A stretch of 64,000 nt of DNA from Bemisia tabaci. Taxonomy: Eukaryota > Arthropoda > Insecta > Hemiptera > Aleyrodidae. The DNA is taken from contig NC_092795.1 of NCBI RefSeq assembly GCF_918797505.1, forward strand, positions 22,617,131 through 22,681,130, written 5' to 3'. Below, piece after piece: positions 1 to 12,424 of the stretch; the first letter of the stretch is position 1; each line of letters opens with the position of its first letter. Made by a program: the position numbers and the translations under genes. Under the pieces are notes generated by a model. That model made no database searches. It was not told where the DNA came from and saw only the letters and a program-made list of their open reading frames with translations.

Positions 1-718
1 GAGAAACTAAGTGCCCCTAAGTTTCGGGGGCTATGCAATTTTAGCTACTTGGGAGTTAAAATAATTGTATCAATAAGACTGGCACTTAGCGACGAACTGA
101 AACCAAGGTCTCATTTAAGAAACTGGATAACTACATACTTTCGATCGTCAAATATTCCGGTTGTACTTTATTTTCTTCTTTTCCTATTTTTTAAAATTAA
201 AAGTAAAACGAACCAATCGCATTTTGTAGAGATGCAAAATCTTCTTGAATTTAAAGATTTCTTCAATATTTTCTACGTGTATGATTTCTCAGGATTTTTG
301 AACATGGAATTCCATGACTGTTTGAAATGTTCTTTTTCAGCATGTTTTCTAATGAAAACTCTTTTCGCAAAAGTTTTTGAGCCTTGAGTCCGATAAAATC
401 AAGAAATTAATTGTTTTGACCGGGAATAAAAGTCCATGGTACCGCAGCAAAATTTCGTGCCTCTTCTGAGTTGGAAAAGATTCCCTGGAACTTTTTCACC
501 CGCCTTCAAAAACTGGTTGTAAAAACGTTGCCTCAACGTTACTGCTAAAATTAAAATTGCGATGACATGCTCAAATTCACCAATTTGAAATCGCGGTTGC
601 CGAAAGGGCGGATTTTTCTCGATTTTTCCAGAACAAATCAACATTTTTTTTTTTCGATCTTGCAATTTTCGCCGCCGAAACCCAGCACGCTTGAGAGGTT
701 ATATTCTCCAAAAATTAC
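1..718. other. AT-rich spacer, no gene recognised
   Basis: The frames here are short and low in complexity. No splice-like borders, repeats shared with the rest of the window, or RNA-gene boxes were seen. Confidence 0.5.
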
Positions 719-1010
719 CAGGGTGTCTACCAAAACAGGTTAGCCAAAAATCAGTACTGTTTCAGTACATTCCCAAGACATTCAGTACCTCCTCGACAGA
801 AAATTTCATTACTTTTACAGTACCTCCAACTGACAAAATTCGAAAAAATTCCAAAATTTAAATTTGTTGTCTAAATTGAGAAAGAAAAACGACAAAAAAT
901 GAAATTAATTCTGAACCTTCTAACGGGATTTCCGCACTTTTTCAGTACTTCCGGACCGCCCTTAAAAATCGGTACTTTTTCCGGACTTTCCGGTAATTTC
1001 GGACTTGTAG
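719..1010. repeat. CAGGGTGTCTAC-ended element, right end lost
   Basis: This copy starts with CAGGGTGTCTACC. It contains the internal words CAGTACCTCC and AGTACTTCCGGACCGCCC that also occur in the complete copy at 15059-15340. It ends at GGACTTGTAG, without the final GACACCCTG, so its right terminal repeat is missing. It has no coding capacity and is probably a non-autonomous DNA transposon. Confidence 0.75.
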
Positions 1011-1544
1011 GCATATGTTCAAACGCTTGAGAAGCCGTATTCCACCAAAATTACCAATTTTTAAGGGACGAGTGGGAATAATTTGAGGCACAGAACCCTG
1101 AAAGCCACGAATTAGAGTTTTGGATTCAGGAGCACTCAGCGGGTGGAGCTGCGTGTGTCGCGTGGCATGTATTATTCACCTCGTGGAAGTCACAATTAGC
1201 AGTTTTGACAAATGCACCGCGAAGACATTCGCACGTCGACACCGAGGCCCGACACTCGTCTAGGCGCGAGATAAATGACGCCGGCAGTTTATTCGCTTTC
1301 GCGCTCTCTAATTGTTGGTGGAGAGCGGGAGCGTCTGCAGTGAATAATTAATCCTGCCGAGGCGAGCCAGGAAATGAGTCCCAGCGACATCTGCAGGTGC
1401 TCTCCCGAGAGCGGATGCAACGCCTCTCCGTCTAGACAACAACTCGAATAGCGCCTCTCCTAATTCACAATACAGAATTTAAAGATTCGGATTTTATTTC
1501 TTTAGACAGCATTTTTCCCGTCCAAAAATGTCTCATCTAGGGTA
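1011..1544. other. Spacer, nothing recognised
   Basis: Mixed-composition sequence with a somewhat GC-richer centre around 1130-1420. No open frame of note and no terminal-repeat structure were seen. Confidence 0.45.
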
Positions 1545-1880
1545 CACTGAAAAAATGGTTATGTGGTGAGAGCCCATACTGCTTGGAAAATCTAAGGTAT
1601 GAACTGCTCGCACATATGGTCTGGCTTTCACGACTAGAGCAGACATGTGCCATAAACATGTCGTGTATGGAAAAGCATGTGTATGAACCTACCGTTCATA
1701 CGGTACGGACACTGCCTCCATACGGCATAGACGCTGGGTCCATACGGCATGCACTTAGAGTACACACTCTTCGTATGTAATATTTGTTCATACTAAAATG
1801 GAATCTATCTCTATTCATAGGTCGGCATCAAATTTTTCGTAAATTTTTTCAAAGCGTAAGTGCATACATTTTCTTCAGTG
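1545..1880. mobile_element. Foldback/MITE with CACTGAAAAAATG ends
   Basis: The left end reads CACTGAAAAAATGGTTATG and the right end is its imperfect inverse, CATTTTCTTCAGTG. The interior repeats the words CATACGGCAT and CATACGGTA. The 65-codon open frame inside (1583-1780) is a by-product of this repeat. No clear target duplication flanks it. It is grouped with other elements ending in CACTG(A/G)AAAAA. Confidence 0.6.
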
Positions 1881-2525
1881 TTTACTTAAGTTAGTTAGTT
1901 AGTTAATATATATTAAGACATTCAACGTTACAGGCTATTAACGTTTTTACAGAGAATTTTGAAAATGTATGTATGTACGAAAATTTAGATTTTCAAATCA
2001 ATAAGAGGTGAAGAGTTTCAGAAGTTTGGTAGTGACATTGGGTTCATCGCATGTAAGAGGGTTTGTATTTCTGTTGATTCTAGGTGAGTAGATCTGTGAT
2101 TGGAGATCCCCGAGGACAGAGAAGTCCATAATCACGCGCGTGTTTGACGGTGAGAGGTGATAAATTAATTGCAGAAGTTACAGATGGGTTTATCTTCTTC
2201 ACAGATGATATGATTGTGACTAAAAAAGTGTGACCAATCCTGAGACGCGCAATTTGAACTTCACATGATCTTGTTTTGTGGTTTGATGTTCTTGGATATG
2301 GTATATAAGAGTGTAAATATAAATTGAGTATGAGTATTTAGGTAATTTTGCGGTTAGATCATGGAGATATAAGGGCCCAAAAAGGAAGCCAATTTATGGA
2401 TTCAAATTATCCAGAGCGATTTATTATTACAATTGTTACGACCTGTCATTTGTGAAGCTCGTATTTGACTTGAGCCCCACTATTCGACGGTGTGACTATT
2501 CTAATGCGACTTCGAATAATCGTGC
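1881..2525. other. Spacer, nothing recognised
   Basis: Contains a short TTAG run near 1889. No gene, inverted repeat or tandem array was identified. Confidence 0.45.
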
Positions 2526-2655
2526 CTTACACAGTGCGGTCGGCGGGAAAAGCACATTAGTGCCTGCAAGACTGGGGGAATACTTCACGCATTGCGCCTA
2601 AGACGGTGCTGTCAGTCAGTCAGCATGAGACGCATATTAGCGCCTACAAGCGCTT
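2526..2655 (-). repeat. Dispersed unit related to the 79-bp tandem repeat
   Basis: Words such as TACTTCACGCATTGCGC and TTAGCGCCTACAAGCGC are the reverse complement of the 79-bp units at 32849-33085 (GCGCAATGCGTGAAGTA, TTGTAGGCGCTAATA). It is a single diverged copy in the opposite orientation. Confidence 0.6.
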
Positions 2656-3012
2656 TCAATGACCAAAACCCATGTTTTTACCCTCAGAAGTTCAAGATCT
2701 CTACGAACCCAATAATTGGTGAGTTGGTGACCTGACTAACTTACGAGTTATGCATTTTCTAGGTCACAGATGAGATCGACATTATTTCAAGTAATGAGGA
2801 ATAACTATTTTTTTTTTTTTAAAGTTTTGGTTCCTCACCAAAATTCCGGAAAACTACGAATTTCCCAAAAATTCAAACGGGAAGGGGTACAAAAGCTCTG
2901 ACTCGGGGAACTTTAGGGGGAAAATCTCTCCAGACGATTAACGTCTTATTTTGACCGGCAGGTTTTGCACCTGATGCCTGGCTGTTTACTGGTGTTTAAC
3001 CCTGGGATCTAG
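2656..3012. other. Spacer, nothing recognised
   Basis: Contains an 11-base poly-T tract near 2811. No other structure was seen. Confidence 0.4.
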
Positions 3013-3138
3013 GGGACACCCGACAAAAAGACACTCTGCCTTCAGTCTTCAGCTCAATTTCAGCGAGAGGAATAGAGACACCCGACAAAAAGACACTCTG
3101 CCTTCAGTCTTCAGCTCAATTTCAGCGAGAGGAATAGA
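3013..3138. repeat. 62-bp tandem duplication
   Basis: The unit beginning ACACCCGACAAAAAGACACT at 3016 is repeated almost exactly at 3078, giving a 62-bp period and two copies. The near identity suggests a recent duplication or an assembly duplication. Confidence 0.9.
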
Positions 3139-3645
3139 CAATACTCCGTCATACAAACATGATGGCCGTATCGGATTCTCCGCCGCTACACGCACACGAT
3201 AATAATTCCATCATCGCAAATCTGACTGTCTCTACCGACGAGCCCGCTACCTCATACCACTCTGATGTGTTACACTAGCGTTAATTTTTAAGAAGCCAGA
3301 CCCCTCCGCGGTCGGCGAGGGGGAGGGGAAAAGTTTCTAGACGGTATAATTAGTTGTGGAAACTTTGGTGGCGGATCCCCGTGTAGACCTGCGCGGGGCA
3401 GGAAAACAGTGCTGCCAAGCCCCCAACGTAAACAATGCCGACGGCGTTTTAGTCGGGAAGGAAGACGGTACCTCGACCCGCGGGCATAAAATTGGAGAAC
3501 CTCGGATTTTGTACCTCCGGTTATGTACTTGTATACTTGTGGCATTTAGCCCCACACAAATACAGCGAATGAGTTCACAGGTATATTGGTATGGTTGTTT
3601 TATTAGGACCGGTGCTTCAATATCTGCGTATTTATAACTTAGATG
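3139..3645. other. GC-rich spacer
   Basis: The 3295-3500 part is GC-rich with several overlapping open frames on both strands. None of them has codon structure or motifs that suggest a protein. Confidence 0.4.
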
Positions 3646-4085
3646 CACTGAAAAAAATCTCGGTATATTTACTAAGAAAATGGTGAAATTACCAAGAATT
3701 CAGGGTTCTACTTGATCCCAGTTTTTTCTTGGTAAAATTAACATTTAAGGAATTTTATAAAATTAACATTAAGGAATAAGTCGATAATTTTACCGAGAAA
3801 TCTCGGTAAAATTATCGACTTTCTCGGTAATTTTACTGGACCCCGGTAAAGAGGCCAATATTTTTTATCGACCGTGGTGGAATTACCGAGATAAAATGGC
3901 AAAGGTACCGGGAATCGATTACCAATAAAAGTTGTATTCTTACCTGAAAAAAACAGTAAAAATACCGATTTTTAGGTAAGCTTACCAGTCTGTCTTGGTA
4001 GAATTACCAATAATTGGTAAAAAAAAGTGAGATAGTAAAGGTACCAACGGACCTTGGTAAGAACGCCGAGAATTTTTTTTCAGTG
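3646..4085. mobile_element. Foldback element built of CTCGGTAA repeats
   Basis: It begins CACTGAAAAAAATCTCGGTA and ends with the inverse, CCGAGAATTTTTTTTCAGTG. The interior is filled with direct and inverted copies of CTCGGTAAAATTA and GGTAATTTTACC, including a near-perfect hairpin around 3790-3830. It is non-coding and belongs to the CACTG(A/G)AAAAA-ended group. Confidence 0.75.
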
Positions 4086-4183
4086 TGGAGGAGGGAAGGG
4101 GGAGGTGAAGGAAAGGACCTCACAGCAGCACCGAAATCAATTCTAAAAAAATTTAAAAATATAGTGAGCTTGTTAATACATGT

Positions 4184-4250
4184 CGACGGTGTGAGTCGGC
4201 AATCACATAACTCGGTTTGTCACGTCGCAGACTTCCTGTCATACTTTGGT
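4184..4250 (+). repeat. Left-end fragment of CGACGG family
   Basis: Starts CGACGGTGTGAGTCGGCAAT and runs through CGCAGACTTCCTGTCATACT, like the complete element at 49228-49480, then diverges. The right half is missing. Confidence 0.85.
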
Positions 4251-5718
4251 GGTATGAATAATATTATTCAGTGGCTGTAAGTAACCTTTAAAAAGCCAAT
4301 TCCATCGCAGAGTGATTTGAGGTGCAGCGATAGACTCGCTAAATATTCTGGTATTGTCAAAGACAAATAAATCGATGTTCGACCTATCGAAAGACGATTT
4401 CATGCGTCAACTTGAGGCCTTCCTCAACTATGGCACACTCGGCAAGATAGAGCACGCTCCCCGAAGTGATCACCCCTGCAGCGTTGCCGCGTAGCTTGGG
4501 TAAATCCATACTTTTTCGGTGCTAAGTATTCGTGGGTCTCATACTACTGAAAAATTGGAGATTCTACTATTGTTTTTATTCTAGATATACGAATTGTTTT
4601 GAGAGAGGCTGTTTTTACTTATCTTTTTGGCACATTTCATGAGAAACTCAAATTTTTAGGGCAAAAATTACATGAGGTGCAAAGGAAGATGGCTTCTCCC
4701 AAGGAGACTGAGGTGACGATGGAGACTTTTCCCAAGGGTACTAAAAATTGAGGGATTAGGAAAATTGGTTCGATGAGAATGTTTCATAGATACAAGGACA
4801 AAAAACGCTCGCAAAGTATTAAACGTAACCAAACTTGTAATTTCTTTTTCAATATTGATAGATAAGTAATCGAAAGACTTCGACTATGGCACTCGTCAAC
4901 TTGAACACCAAAAAGAAGAATAGTGTGCGATGACATGAATTTCAGTTTAGCACTAAACTACAGTTTAACACTAAAATTCTAGGAATTCATTGAGGCTGTA
5001 GGAAGCCGTTAGAATAAAATATGTTCTAAAAAAGGAAAAAAATGCTGAGAAGTCAGAGTTTTTTTTAAAAAAAAAGAATTAATATTAGCAGGTACCTAGT
5101 TTGATAGTTTAACACCAGAATTACACCATTAATCGAAATATGATAGTTTAACATGTCCAGTTAAAAAAATTTAAATAAGTAAAATTAAACTTAGTTCTCA
5201 GAGGATGAAATTTGGTGTTATAAAATTATGATCTTTCAAATTTCGAGCACAATTCAAATGCCGATTTTCCACCCAAGTGAGCATCAACGTTTGACGTTAA
5301 AATGTGCGAAGGCGCAAGTTCCTCACAACTGGCAACCCCAATTTCTCGGGTGACGTCTTTAAGGCTGTTTATTTTTTGGAATGAAGATGGAAATGGTGCG
5401 CCCCGGGAGGGGGCCGGCGGGAGATAAGCTGCCTCCGGAGGCAGTTTTCTTCCGGGGAAATTTGAATTTTGAACGTGTCGTTGGCATTCTGCGACATGCA
5501 TACAGCCCCCCTTCACCCCTGATCGCCCCCCTCCACGTGAAAATCGCTACCCGCCCATCGAAGCTAACGACCCTAACACGGATATTAGCCCCGCGGAAGT
5601 TAATTTTAATCGAAAAACACGTCCGCAAATCGTTTTAGCGAAGCAACGTTGCCAGACTGTAAGAAGTAAAGCGTTACGGTGCGAGTTTTAGGATGATTTT
5701 TTGACGTCATGAATGCAT
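4251..5718. other. Spacer, no gene recognised
   Basis: Mostly AT-rich, with a GC-rich patch at 5390-5600 that opens frames on both strands. I see no motif or splice structure that makes any of them a gene. Confidence 0.4.
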
Positions 5719-5896
5719 GGGGAGAGAATGTAGGGGGGATATAGGGGGGAATATAGGGGGAATATAGGGGGAATATAGGGGGAATATAGGGAGCAATAAA
5801 GGGAACAATATAGGGGGGAATATAGGGGAGAATATAGGGGGGGATATAGGGGGGGATATAGGGGGGAATATAAGGGGGATATAGGGGGGATACATT
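5719..5896. repeat. ATAGGGGGGAAT-type minisatellite
   Basis: About fifteen imperfect units of GATATAGGGGG and GAATATAGGGG, roughly 10-12 bases each, with all G runs on the + strand. The long Pro/Tyr/Ile-repeat open frames on the minus strand (5606-6050) result only from this repeat. The G runs could form quadruplexes. Confidence 0.95.
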
Positions 5897-6323
5897 TCCA
5901 AGAAGTACAAATAGCCACAGAGGCATTTGGCCATGCAGCAGCCACGAAGTGGAGGAATATCCACGTGGTAAACATTTTACCGCTGTAAAAGAGTCCATTT
6001 TTTATGCATTTGCAGTGATAAGTTTGCAAAGAATCTTCGCAGCATTTCAAAATTGGGTTTTCGCGAGGGAAAAGTTCTGTTTTGGTCAGAATTCACTCCT
6101 TTCCTACGGTAACATGCAGTAATATTTTCTGTGTGTAAGTTAGAGAAACATTACTTTTTCGAAAACATTTGGATAATCATTATTTACAGTTTTTATTTAT
6201 TTCTAACACTACAGATTTGAATAAAAATGCAAAGCTAGGACTAAAGTCATGTTGGAATTTGATGTGCTTTCCTTGGAGTCGGGTATCCGAAGGCCGCGAA
6301 GTACACAGATCCTCGAGTGGATA

Positions 6324-6488
6324 CAGTGGCGTGGCGTACTGTGCGATAAATAGATTGATAGATTGATAGTGCGCCCAATGAAAAAGTATCAATAAGTAAG
6401 TGTTCGCCACGAACACCTTAATAATCGATTTTTTACATAGCTCCAAATGAGGAAATATCGATAATCAATCATTCACTCCTCGCCACTG
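6324..6488. mobile_element. hAT-like MITE (CAGTGGCGTGGCG ends)
   Basis: Starts CAGTGGCGTGGCGTACTG and ends GCCACTG. It is flanked by AGTGGATA (6316-6323) and AGTGGGTA (6489-6496), an 8-bp duplication with one mismatch. The interior carries the words GTGTTCGCCACGAACACC and CTTAATAATCGATT, shared with the copy at 20443-20607. Confidence 0.85.
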
Positions 6489-7739
6489 AGTGGGTAAAGA
6501 TTGCTGCACAGAGGATGTTTCTTTAGTCTAACTAAAAAACTGAGGATGAAATATAAAAGAGAGTAAATTCCAGACCTTTTTCATATCAATTCAGCTTCCT
6601 TCATACTTTGGTCAGAAACGACACTGGATGGTGGCTCTAACTTGTGCCACAAATTAGCACGTGCCTTTAGAGCGGATTATAGTAGCGATAGTTCCTATGT
6701 TGTAAAAAATAGTGGAGCAGATTAGAAAACAAGAGAGAGATTTTCCGCTCCAAAAATACATAGGAAAGTATCTTGAGGATCTCTTTGAAGAAAGGATAAA
6801 AGCACGACAAGCATTATAAAAAGAAGCTGAGCAAATGCAACTTTTTTTTCGAGTACCCTTGTTGAAGTTCAAACAAGAAATCACAACACTAGCCGTCAGT
6901 TGCATTAACAACGGAGGAAAGTGGGGAAGGAGGTAGGTACACCTACAAGTGAGGTTCAATAAATGTCGAGCCAATAATTCAGCCTCTCGCCATCATCTCC
7001 AGGTACTTGTGGTAATATCTAGCATACGGTTAAAAATATTGATAAACGTAAATTGATTAATGAGATGAGCTTCCTGCTTCATCTTGCCCTAGTTTTGAAC
7101 AAAAAAACTTTTCAGTCTCAAGCCTCCTTGTTGACTCGTTCTCTAAAATTCATAAAAATTGTTACGCCTAAAGTTATACGCCTTGCAGTTTGGCAGCATA
7201 GCTCGGGAAACTATTCAAGTCAAGCTCGTAAGATCGAAACTAATACCCACGGTCCTTAGTAAACTCGTATTTCATCGATCGAAGAGCAGCTATTAAACAG
7301 GCCGAGTTGGGTAACAGCAGTAGGATACTCAATAAAGCTGAAAATGTGGCCACGTTGGCCCGTATCTTCGGTGCCCGTAATATTCAGCCGTTCATTTTAT
7401 TTACTTTTCTCGCTCTGACCTAATTGATAGCGCCGCATCAAGAAGCAGGAAGTTTTATCAGTAGTGGAAGGAGATGCTGAGGAGGAAGAGAGGAAGGATA
7501 AACCCAGGATACAGTTCACTAAAAATATTATCCTCAACGATCTAGATCCTGTAGATAGGGTGATCCTTCCGTAGACCTTCGGTGAATTTCATAACACACC
7601 AGAAGCAACAATTAGATTAGGACGAGTATAGTCAGATTCAATGGTTTTTCATGGGAGTGTTGCTGATAAAGGACTTATATCAAATTCAGAACCAACAATG
7701 AAAACTTTTAGAGGCCCGCAGATTTGGAGAAGATTTGAA
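6489..7739. other. Spacer, no gene recognised
   Basis: AT-rich sequence with short open frames only. I see no repeat termini, RNA boxes or convincing exon. Confidence 0.4.
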
Positions 7740-8185
7740 TTTTGGAGATTCCTGAGGGAACAAAAACGGATATCTGGTCGTGCGTTTTGCGACCACATTT
7801 TTTGTGACATTAAAACGACTCGATGCTTGGACGATGTAAATCACGTGATTTTAGAGATTCCTAAGGACGCATAAAAATTGCCATCTGGTCGTGCGTTTTA
7901 CGCAATATTTTTTGTGACATTAAAACGACTCGATGCTGGGACGATGTAAATCACGTGATTTTGGAGATTTCAAAGGGTGCAAATCCGGTCATTCTGCCGA
8001 ACTCTTCGCGCGATTCGGATTATAACTTAACATCGGTCGCATGCTTTAACAATGTATTTTTACGTGATTTTGAAGATTCCTAAGGTGTATGAACGATCAT
8101 TTGGCCGAACAATTCACGTGATAAAGTAAGTAACGGCAAAAGAACTTCATACAATGTAGTTTACTTGATGTTGGAGTTTCTTAGG
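7740..8185. repeat. 109-bp tandem array, decaying
   Basis: The anchor word GGAGATTCCTGAGG and its variants recur near 7744, 7853, 7963, 8072 and 8173, giving periods of about 109, 110, 109 and 101. Units 1-3 share GACATTAAAACGACTCGATG and AATCACGTGATTTT. Units 4-5 are more diverged. It resembles a small satellite or minisatellite block. Confidence 0.85.
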
Positions 8186-11100
8186 GGTTCATACACCGAA
8201 TCAATAAAACGTTTCGTTTTAATTCAAGTTACTAAGAACTCACAGAGCGTGATTTTAAATCTTGTATTAAGGAGGTATTTCCGTGCCGGCGCGCAAAAAT
8301 CGTGTAGCGTAAAACGGCTGACGTACATCTGCGAAATTCTTTTGTCACTCGAAATAACAGACAGCGAGGGAAAAGAAAGGGCGAAGGAATACAGAAAGAG
8401 AATTGTAAAACGCTGTAAAGGTTCCGTGCATGAATATTTCAATTACACTCAGATGAAGGATGAAAAGACTCCAGACGAGGCGGGGCGCATAAAGGGGGCA
8501 AGTTTGTCAAAATGTATGTGTTTTTTGAACATTACCGAATATAAGTAACTAGAAGCTAGTGAGAGGTTATTACAGAATGGTGAAGATTTTTTTATTTTTA
8601 TTGTCATTTTCAATTCCTTTTTCCCCCTATTTTGAAACATTTTAAACCACAGCAGTTTAGGAGGGCAGGTTGTGCCATTTGCTTCTTCGTGCAGATAAGT
8701 GCTTTTATAGATGTGTCGGAAATAGTGGTTACTCACTTAAAACCATAATTCACTGGGCAATAACAGACTTAGTGTTTTCAACATACAAGAGCGGACAGAC
8801 AGGCGGAAAAATCGGGAAAAATTCGAGCGGGCCGATCGATATATAGGGTAATTTCTGACCGGTTTATTGTCCTTCTCTGATGGCGACAAATCGACTAAAG
8901 TGGGTCGATGTCAACACTGATGGGCCGCTATTCTCCGTCACTTCTCGATACCTGTCTTCCCCTGCAACATGTGCCAGAAATGGTAGTTCCAAATTGCAAA
9001 ATGTGGTCAAAATGATAGTTCTCGGGCGTCAATAATAACTGATTTCTGTGATGCTTTGAAAAGTTCAGAAGTCCTTAACTTTCATTCTAGCGCGTTGAAC
9101 AGATATATTTATTTTTTTTTTCATTTAAAGGGAATTTTGGGGTCAACTTATTGTAAAAACTAATTGAGGAATATGTAAGATGCCTGAAAATACACTTCAA
9201 GAGTTACTTTTCTAAGTACACTAAGGTCCTTTTTCTTCTTCGTGTCTTGTTTTTCTCGAAAATTGTTCATAACCACCCAAATGGACAAATTTTGTTCAGT
9301 TTGAAAGCACCCATCTATGTGGTTTTCAACCACTTATGTTTCGAAAATAGAACAAACGAAAACATTGTTACGACCGAATCTTGATCGCTGTATGATGACT
9401 TACAAACTTTCTCCGAGAGAAAGGTTTTCCAGTCATTGAAAACTATCGGTCTCCTTACCTTGTTTGTGTGCTTTAATTCCTCCAAATTGAGTCGTTAAAA
9501 AGACTGATTTTTTAAAAATAATATTTTGGCTTTTTAAAAAAAAATAATGAATAAAGAAGTAATTACACCCGTGATAGCTAAAAACTAGAATATATTGAAG
9601 TTATTTTATGATTTTATAATTTATGATTGTGTATTAAAATTGCACATCTCAAGACTGTCTTCTGCTCAAATCCGAGAGCTTTCTTTAAGTAACTTGTCAA
9701 CGCTGAGAGTACGTTGGCGAAGGACCGAAGGGTAAAAAAGCGAGGGAACCGGGAACAATAGGGCTAAGGAGACTGTAAACAAGCTGGATTTCAACCTTTT
9801 TCGGCCGTCGGAGGAAAGTTGGCGAAAGTTGCCTCGACTCGCCCCGACTTTGACGGCTCCAGGCCTCAACTTCCAGATTCTCCGCTAAACCGTGAGCATG
9901 TATTCTTACGTAATTAATTAATCACTCGCTGGTTTCTTTCTTCGTGCGTCTTGGGAGAATCCTGCCCGACCGACTAAACGCATTCTTCGGGAATCTCGCG
10001 GGAAAAGTTAGTGACCGTTAGGGATTTCCTTTTGGCATGCTGACGTCTTAACTTTCTGAATGCACCAACTTTGTCTACAATTGCGGTAAAAGCCCAATTT
10101 GTGATGGCTGCTTTTTGATCGCATCAGACAAGACATGTACTTCCATCGGTAGCATTTCCATACCCCAAAAAAGGAAGCAAAATTTCGACATTTTTCGATA
10201 AAATTATGCAAAAAGGGTCACTCTCTTTTTGCAAAGAATGCGTTTTTTAAATCCTTGCGATGTTCCCTACGCGAGCATACATTTTTTCTCGATGAAAGCA
10301 AATAGCGATGCAAAAGGCAAACAGCGGATTAAACTTTTTCTCGTGGAAAGCATATTCAGAATTCTTACAATGCCACCTATACAGAAAAAGATCATTTATA
10401 AATAGATGAGAGTAAAATATGAACTAGAGACGAATCAAGGGACAGACACTCTCTGAAAAAAACATTATTTCCTAGTGTCAAAGCATCGGATCCTTGATTT
10501 GTATTTGTCATTTCTCGTGTAGTTAATGTGCTCGATCGAAAATCAGATTTTTTTCATATTTTAAGAAAAAAAAACTAATCAAAAGCTTCCGAGATGACTA
10601 AGTCGTCGTTTTAGGGTTTCAGATGTAATCTTCTCAAAACTGGGTTTTCTGATTTATGCCATTTTACTGAAAAATACCTTTTTCGGCCTAGAAGGGGCAT
10701 GAAAATTACGTACCCTATTCTTCTGGCCGCCCATTTTCAGGGTGGACCATTTATAAAACATCCATCGTGTGAAAATAGTTGTCTACCACAAGATGTGTGT
10801 CTTTCATGGTCTATACTAATCTTGCCTCGCCATAAAGTGCATGATAGCGTCCATCTGATTTTGATGTTTGCCTTGTTTTTCTAGTCAAGCCTGCAACATA
10901 CAAATGAAAATAGTAATTGACTATCAAGACTTTCTGAAACGACAATCCTCCTTCCATGTTGATACAAAAAAATGCCATGGCAAAAATTATGCACACCTGA
11001 TTTGACACTTATTGTGGTTTTTTTCGCGCACAACACTCTCCATTTTCGGTGAAAGAACACCAAATTTAAACGGACCCCATTTTTCAGAGTGAAAGTTTAA

Positions 11101-11918
11101 TTTGATACCCATACAGTTGCATATCCAGAGATTTTTCATGGTAACGTGGGTTGTTGGGGTCAAAAATTGCTCAAAATTTGGTATTAAAAAAAAAAATCCT
11201 TAGAATCACGAAGATGACACTTTTTGGGACAATTTTTAGTCATTGGGGGATCAACACCTTTAGACTCCCCGTTCTCATAAAATATAGAGCTCTTTCATCG
11301 CTTTTTCTCTTCCTTTTCGCCCCTATTTTCCTCCGTTTTATGAAAAACGAGAGGGCGTTCACCCTATTCAATTTGCCAATTCGTAAAAAAACTGTAGGTA
11401 CATCATTGTCTGTGTAAATACTTTGACGAGTATTTAACTAGTCGCTAATTGTATGCCGCCTATTGTTCACCAGGTCTTTCAGGATTTTTTCCCGCGCATA
11501 TAAGTGGAGCTGTCTGTTTTCGACCGTTGTTGTTTCGTAAACAAAACGAATGCCGCGTCGCCAACTTATGAGTTATAATTGCTCTGAATAAAGTACAGAG
11601 TCCTTATGAAAGCTGAAATTGCACTGCGATTTTTAACCACCCCGTAACTACATAGTGGCACAGGTGATTAAACAATTGTAACATCAGCAGGCATTTAAAA
11701 CACTGTGAGAATGTGTTTTGAGTTTTTCATTAAGCCGGATCAAAGGTTCTCTATTAAAAAGTTGAAAATGGGGGACTGACACTGCATCATCAGCATAGTA
11801 CCTAAATTCCGACACAAATTCTACAATACCCAGAAAACACATTTTGATTTATGAGGGGGAAAAACTCAGTAGCGCTAAGGCTATCTGTATTAAAAACCTG
11901 TTTAAGGTGCGACTATAA
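8186..11918. other. Gene-poor stretch with two repeat fragments
   Basis: An open frame continues through 8165-8548 (+), but its first part lies in the decaying tandem array and the product shows no recognisable domain. Fragments related to the GGAACCACTATTTC family occur at about 8665-8738 and 8965-9005. The remainder is AT-rich sequence without a supported gene. Confidence 0.4.
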
Positions 11919-12424
11919 TGGAGATGTTGCACGTGTGAGGAATTTGCGATGTGACTGTTGATTCTTATGTAAAAGTTTGCGAGAAACACGATGCTGCCAC
12001 TGGTTTTCTCTGAAATCATCTCCCAATCTGAAAAAGAAGCTCTCAAGTTGAGGCCAAAATGGAGGGGATATCCCACGTATCCTGAGAGTCCACCTCTACA
12101 TCAAGACAAACTCTCCATGCAAAGATAGGGAGCAAATACACTGACAGGGTTGCCGTGTTTTCATTTGTGAAGTCCCCCAATAAAGTGGCAGCCCTGTCAA
12201 TGTATTTGCTCCCTATGTTTGCATGGAGAGTTTGTCTTGATGTAGAGGTGGACTCTCAGGATAGCGTGGGATATCCCCTCCATTTTGGCCTCAAGTTGAG
12301 ATCTATTTTTGAGCTTGGGAGTTGATTTCAGAGACAACCAGTGGCACTATCATGTTCCTCGCGAACTTTTACATAAGAATCACTTGTCAAATCGCAAATT
12401 CCTCACACATGCAACATCTCCATT
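11919..12424. mobile_element. Long foldback element, ~240-bp arms
   Basis: The left arm (about 11919-12155) and right arm (about 12185-12424) are near-complete inverse copies. For example, CCACCTCTACATCAAGACAA on the left pairs with TTGTCTTGATGTAGAGGTGG on the right. The spacer is only about 30 bases. The inner arms match better than the outer arms. Small open frames inside are not genes. A third, partial copy of the right end lies at 12718-12762 (CGCAAATTCCTCACGCCTGC). Confidence 0.9.

Noticed and set aside
1583..1780. 65-codon frame
   Set aside because: It lies wholly within an inverted-repeat element and is a consequence of CATACGG repeats.
5606..6050. Three overlapping minus-strand frames of Pro/Tyr/Ile repeats
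   Set aside because: They translate the ATAGGGGG minisatellite in all three frames. No start, border or motif supports a protein.
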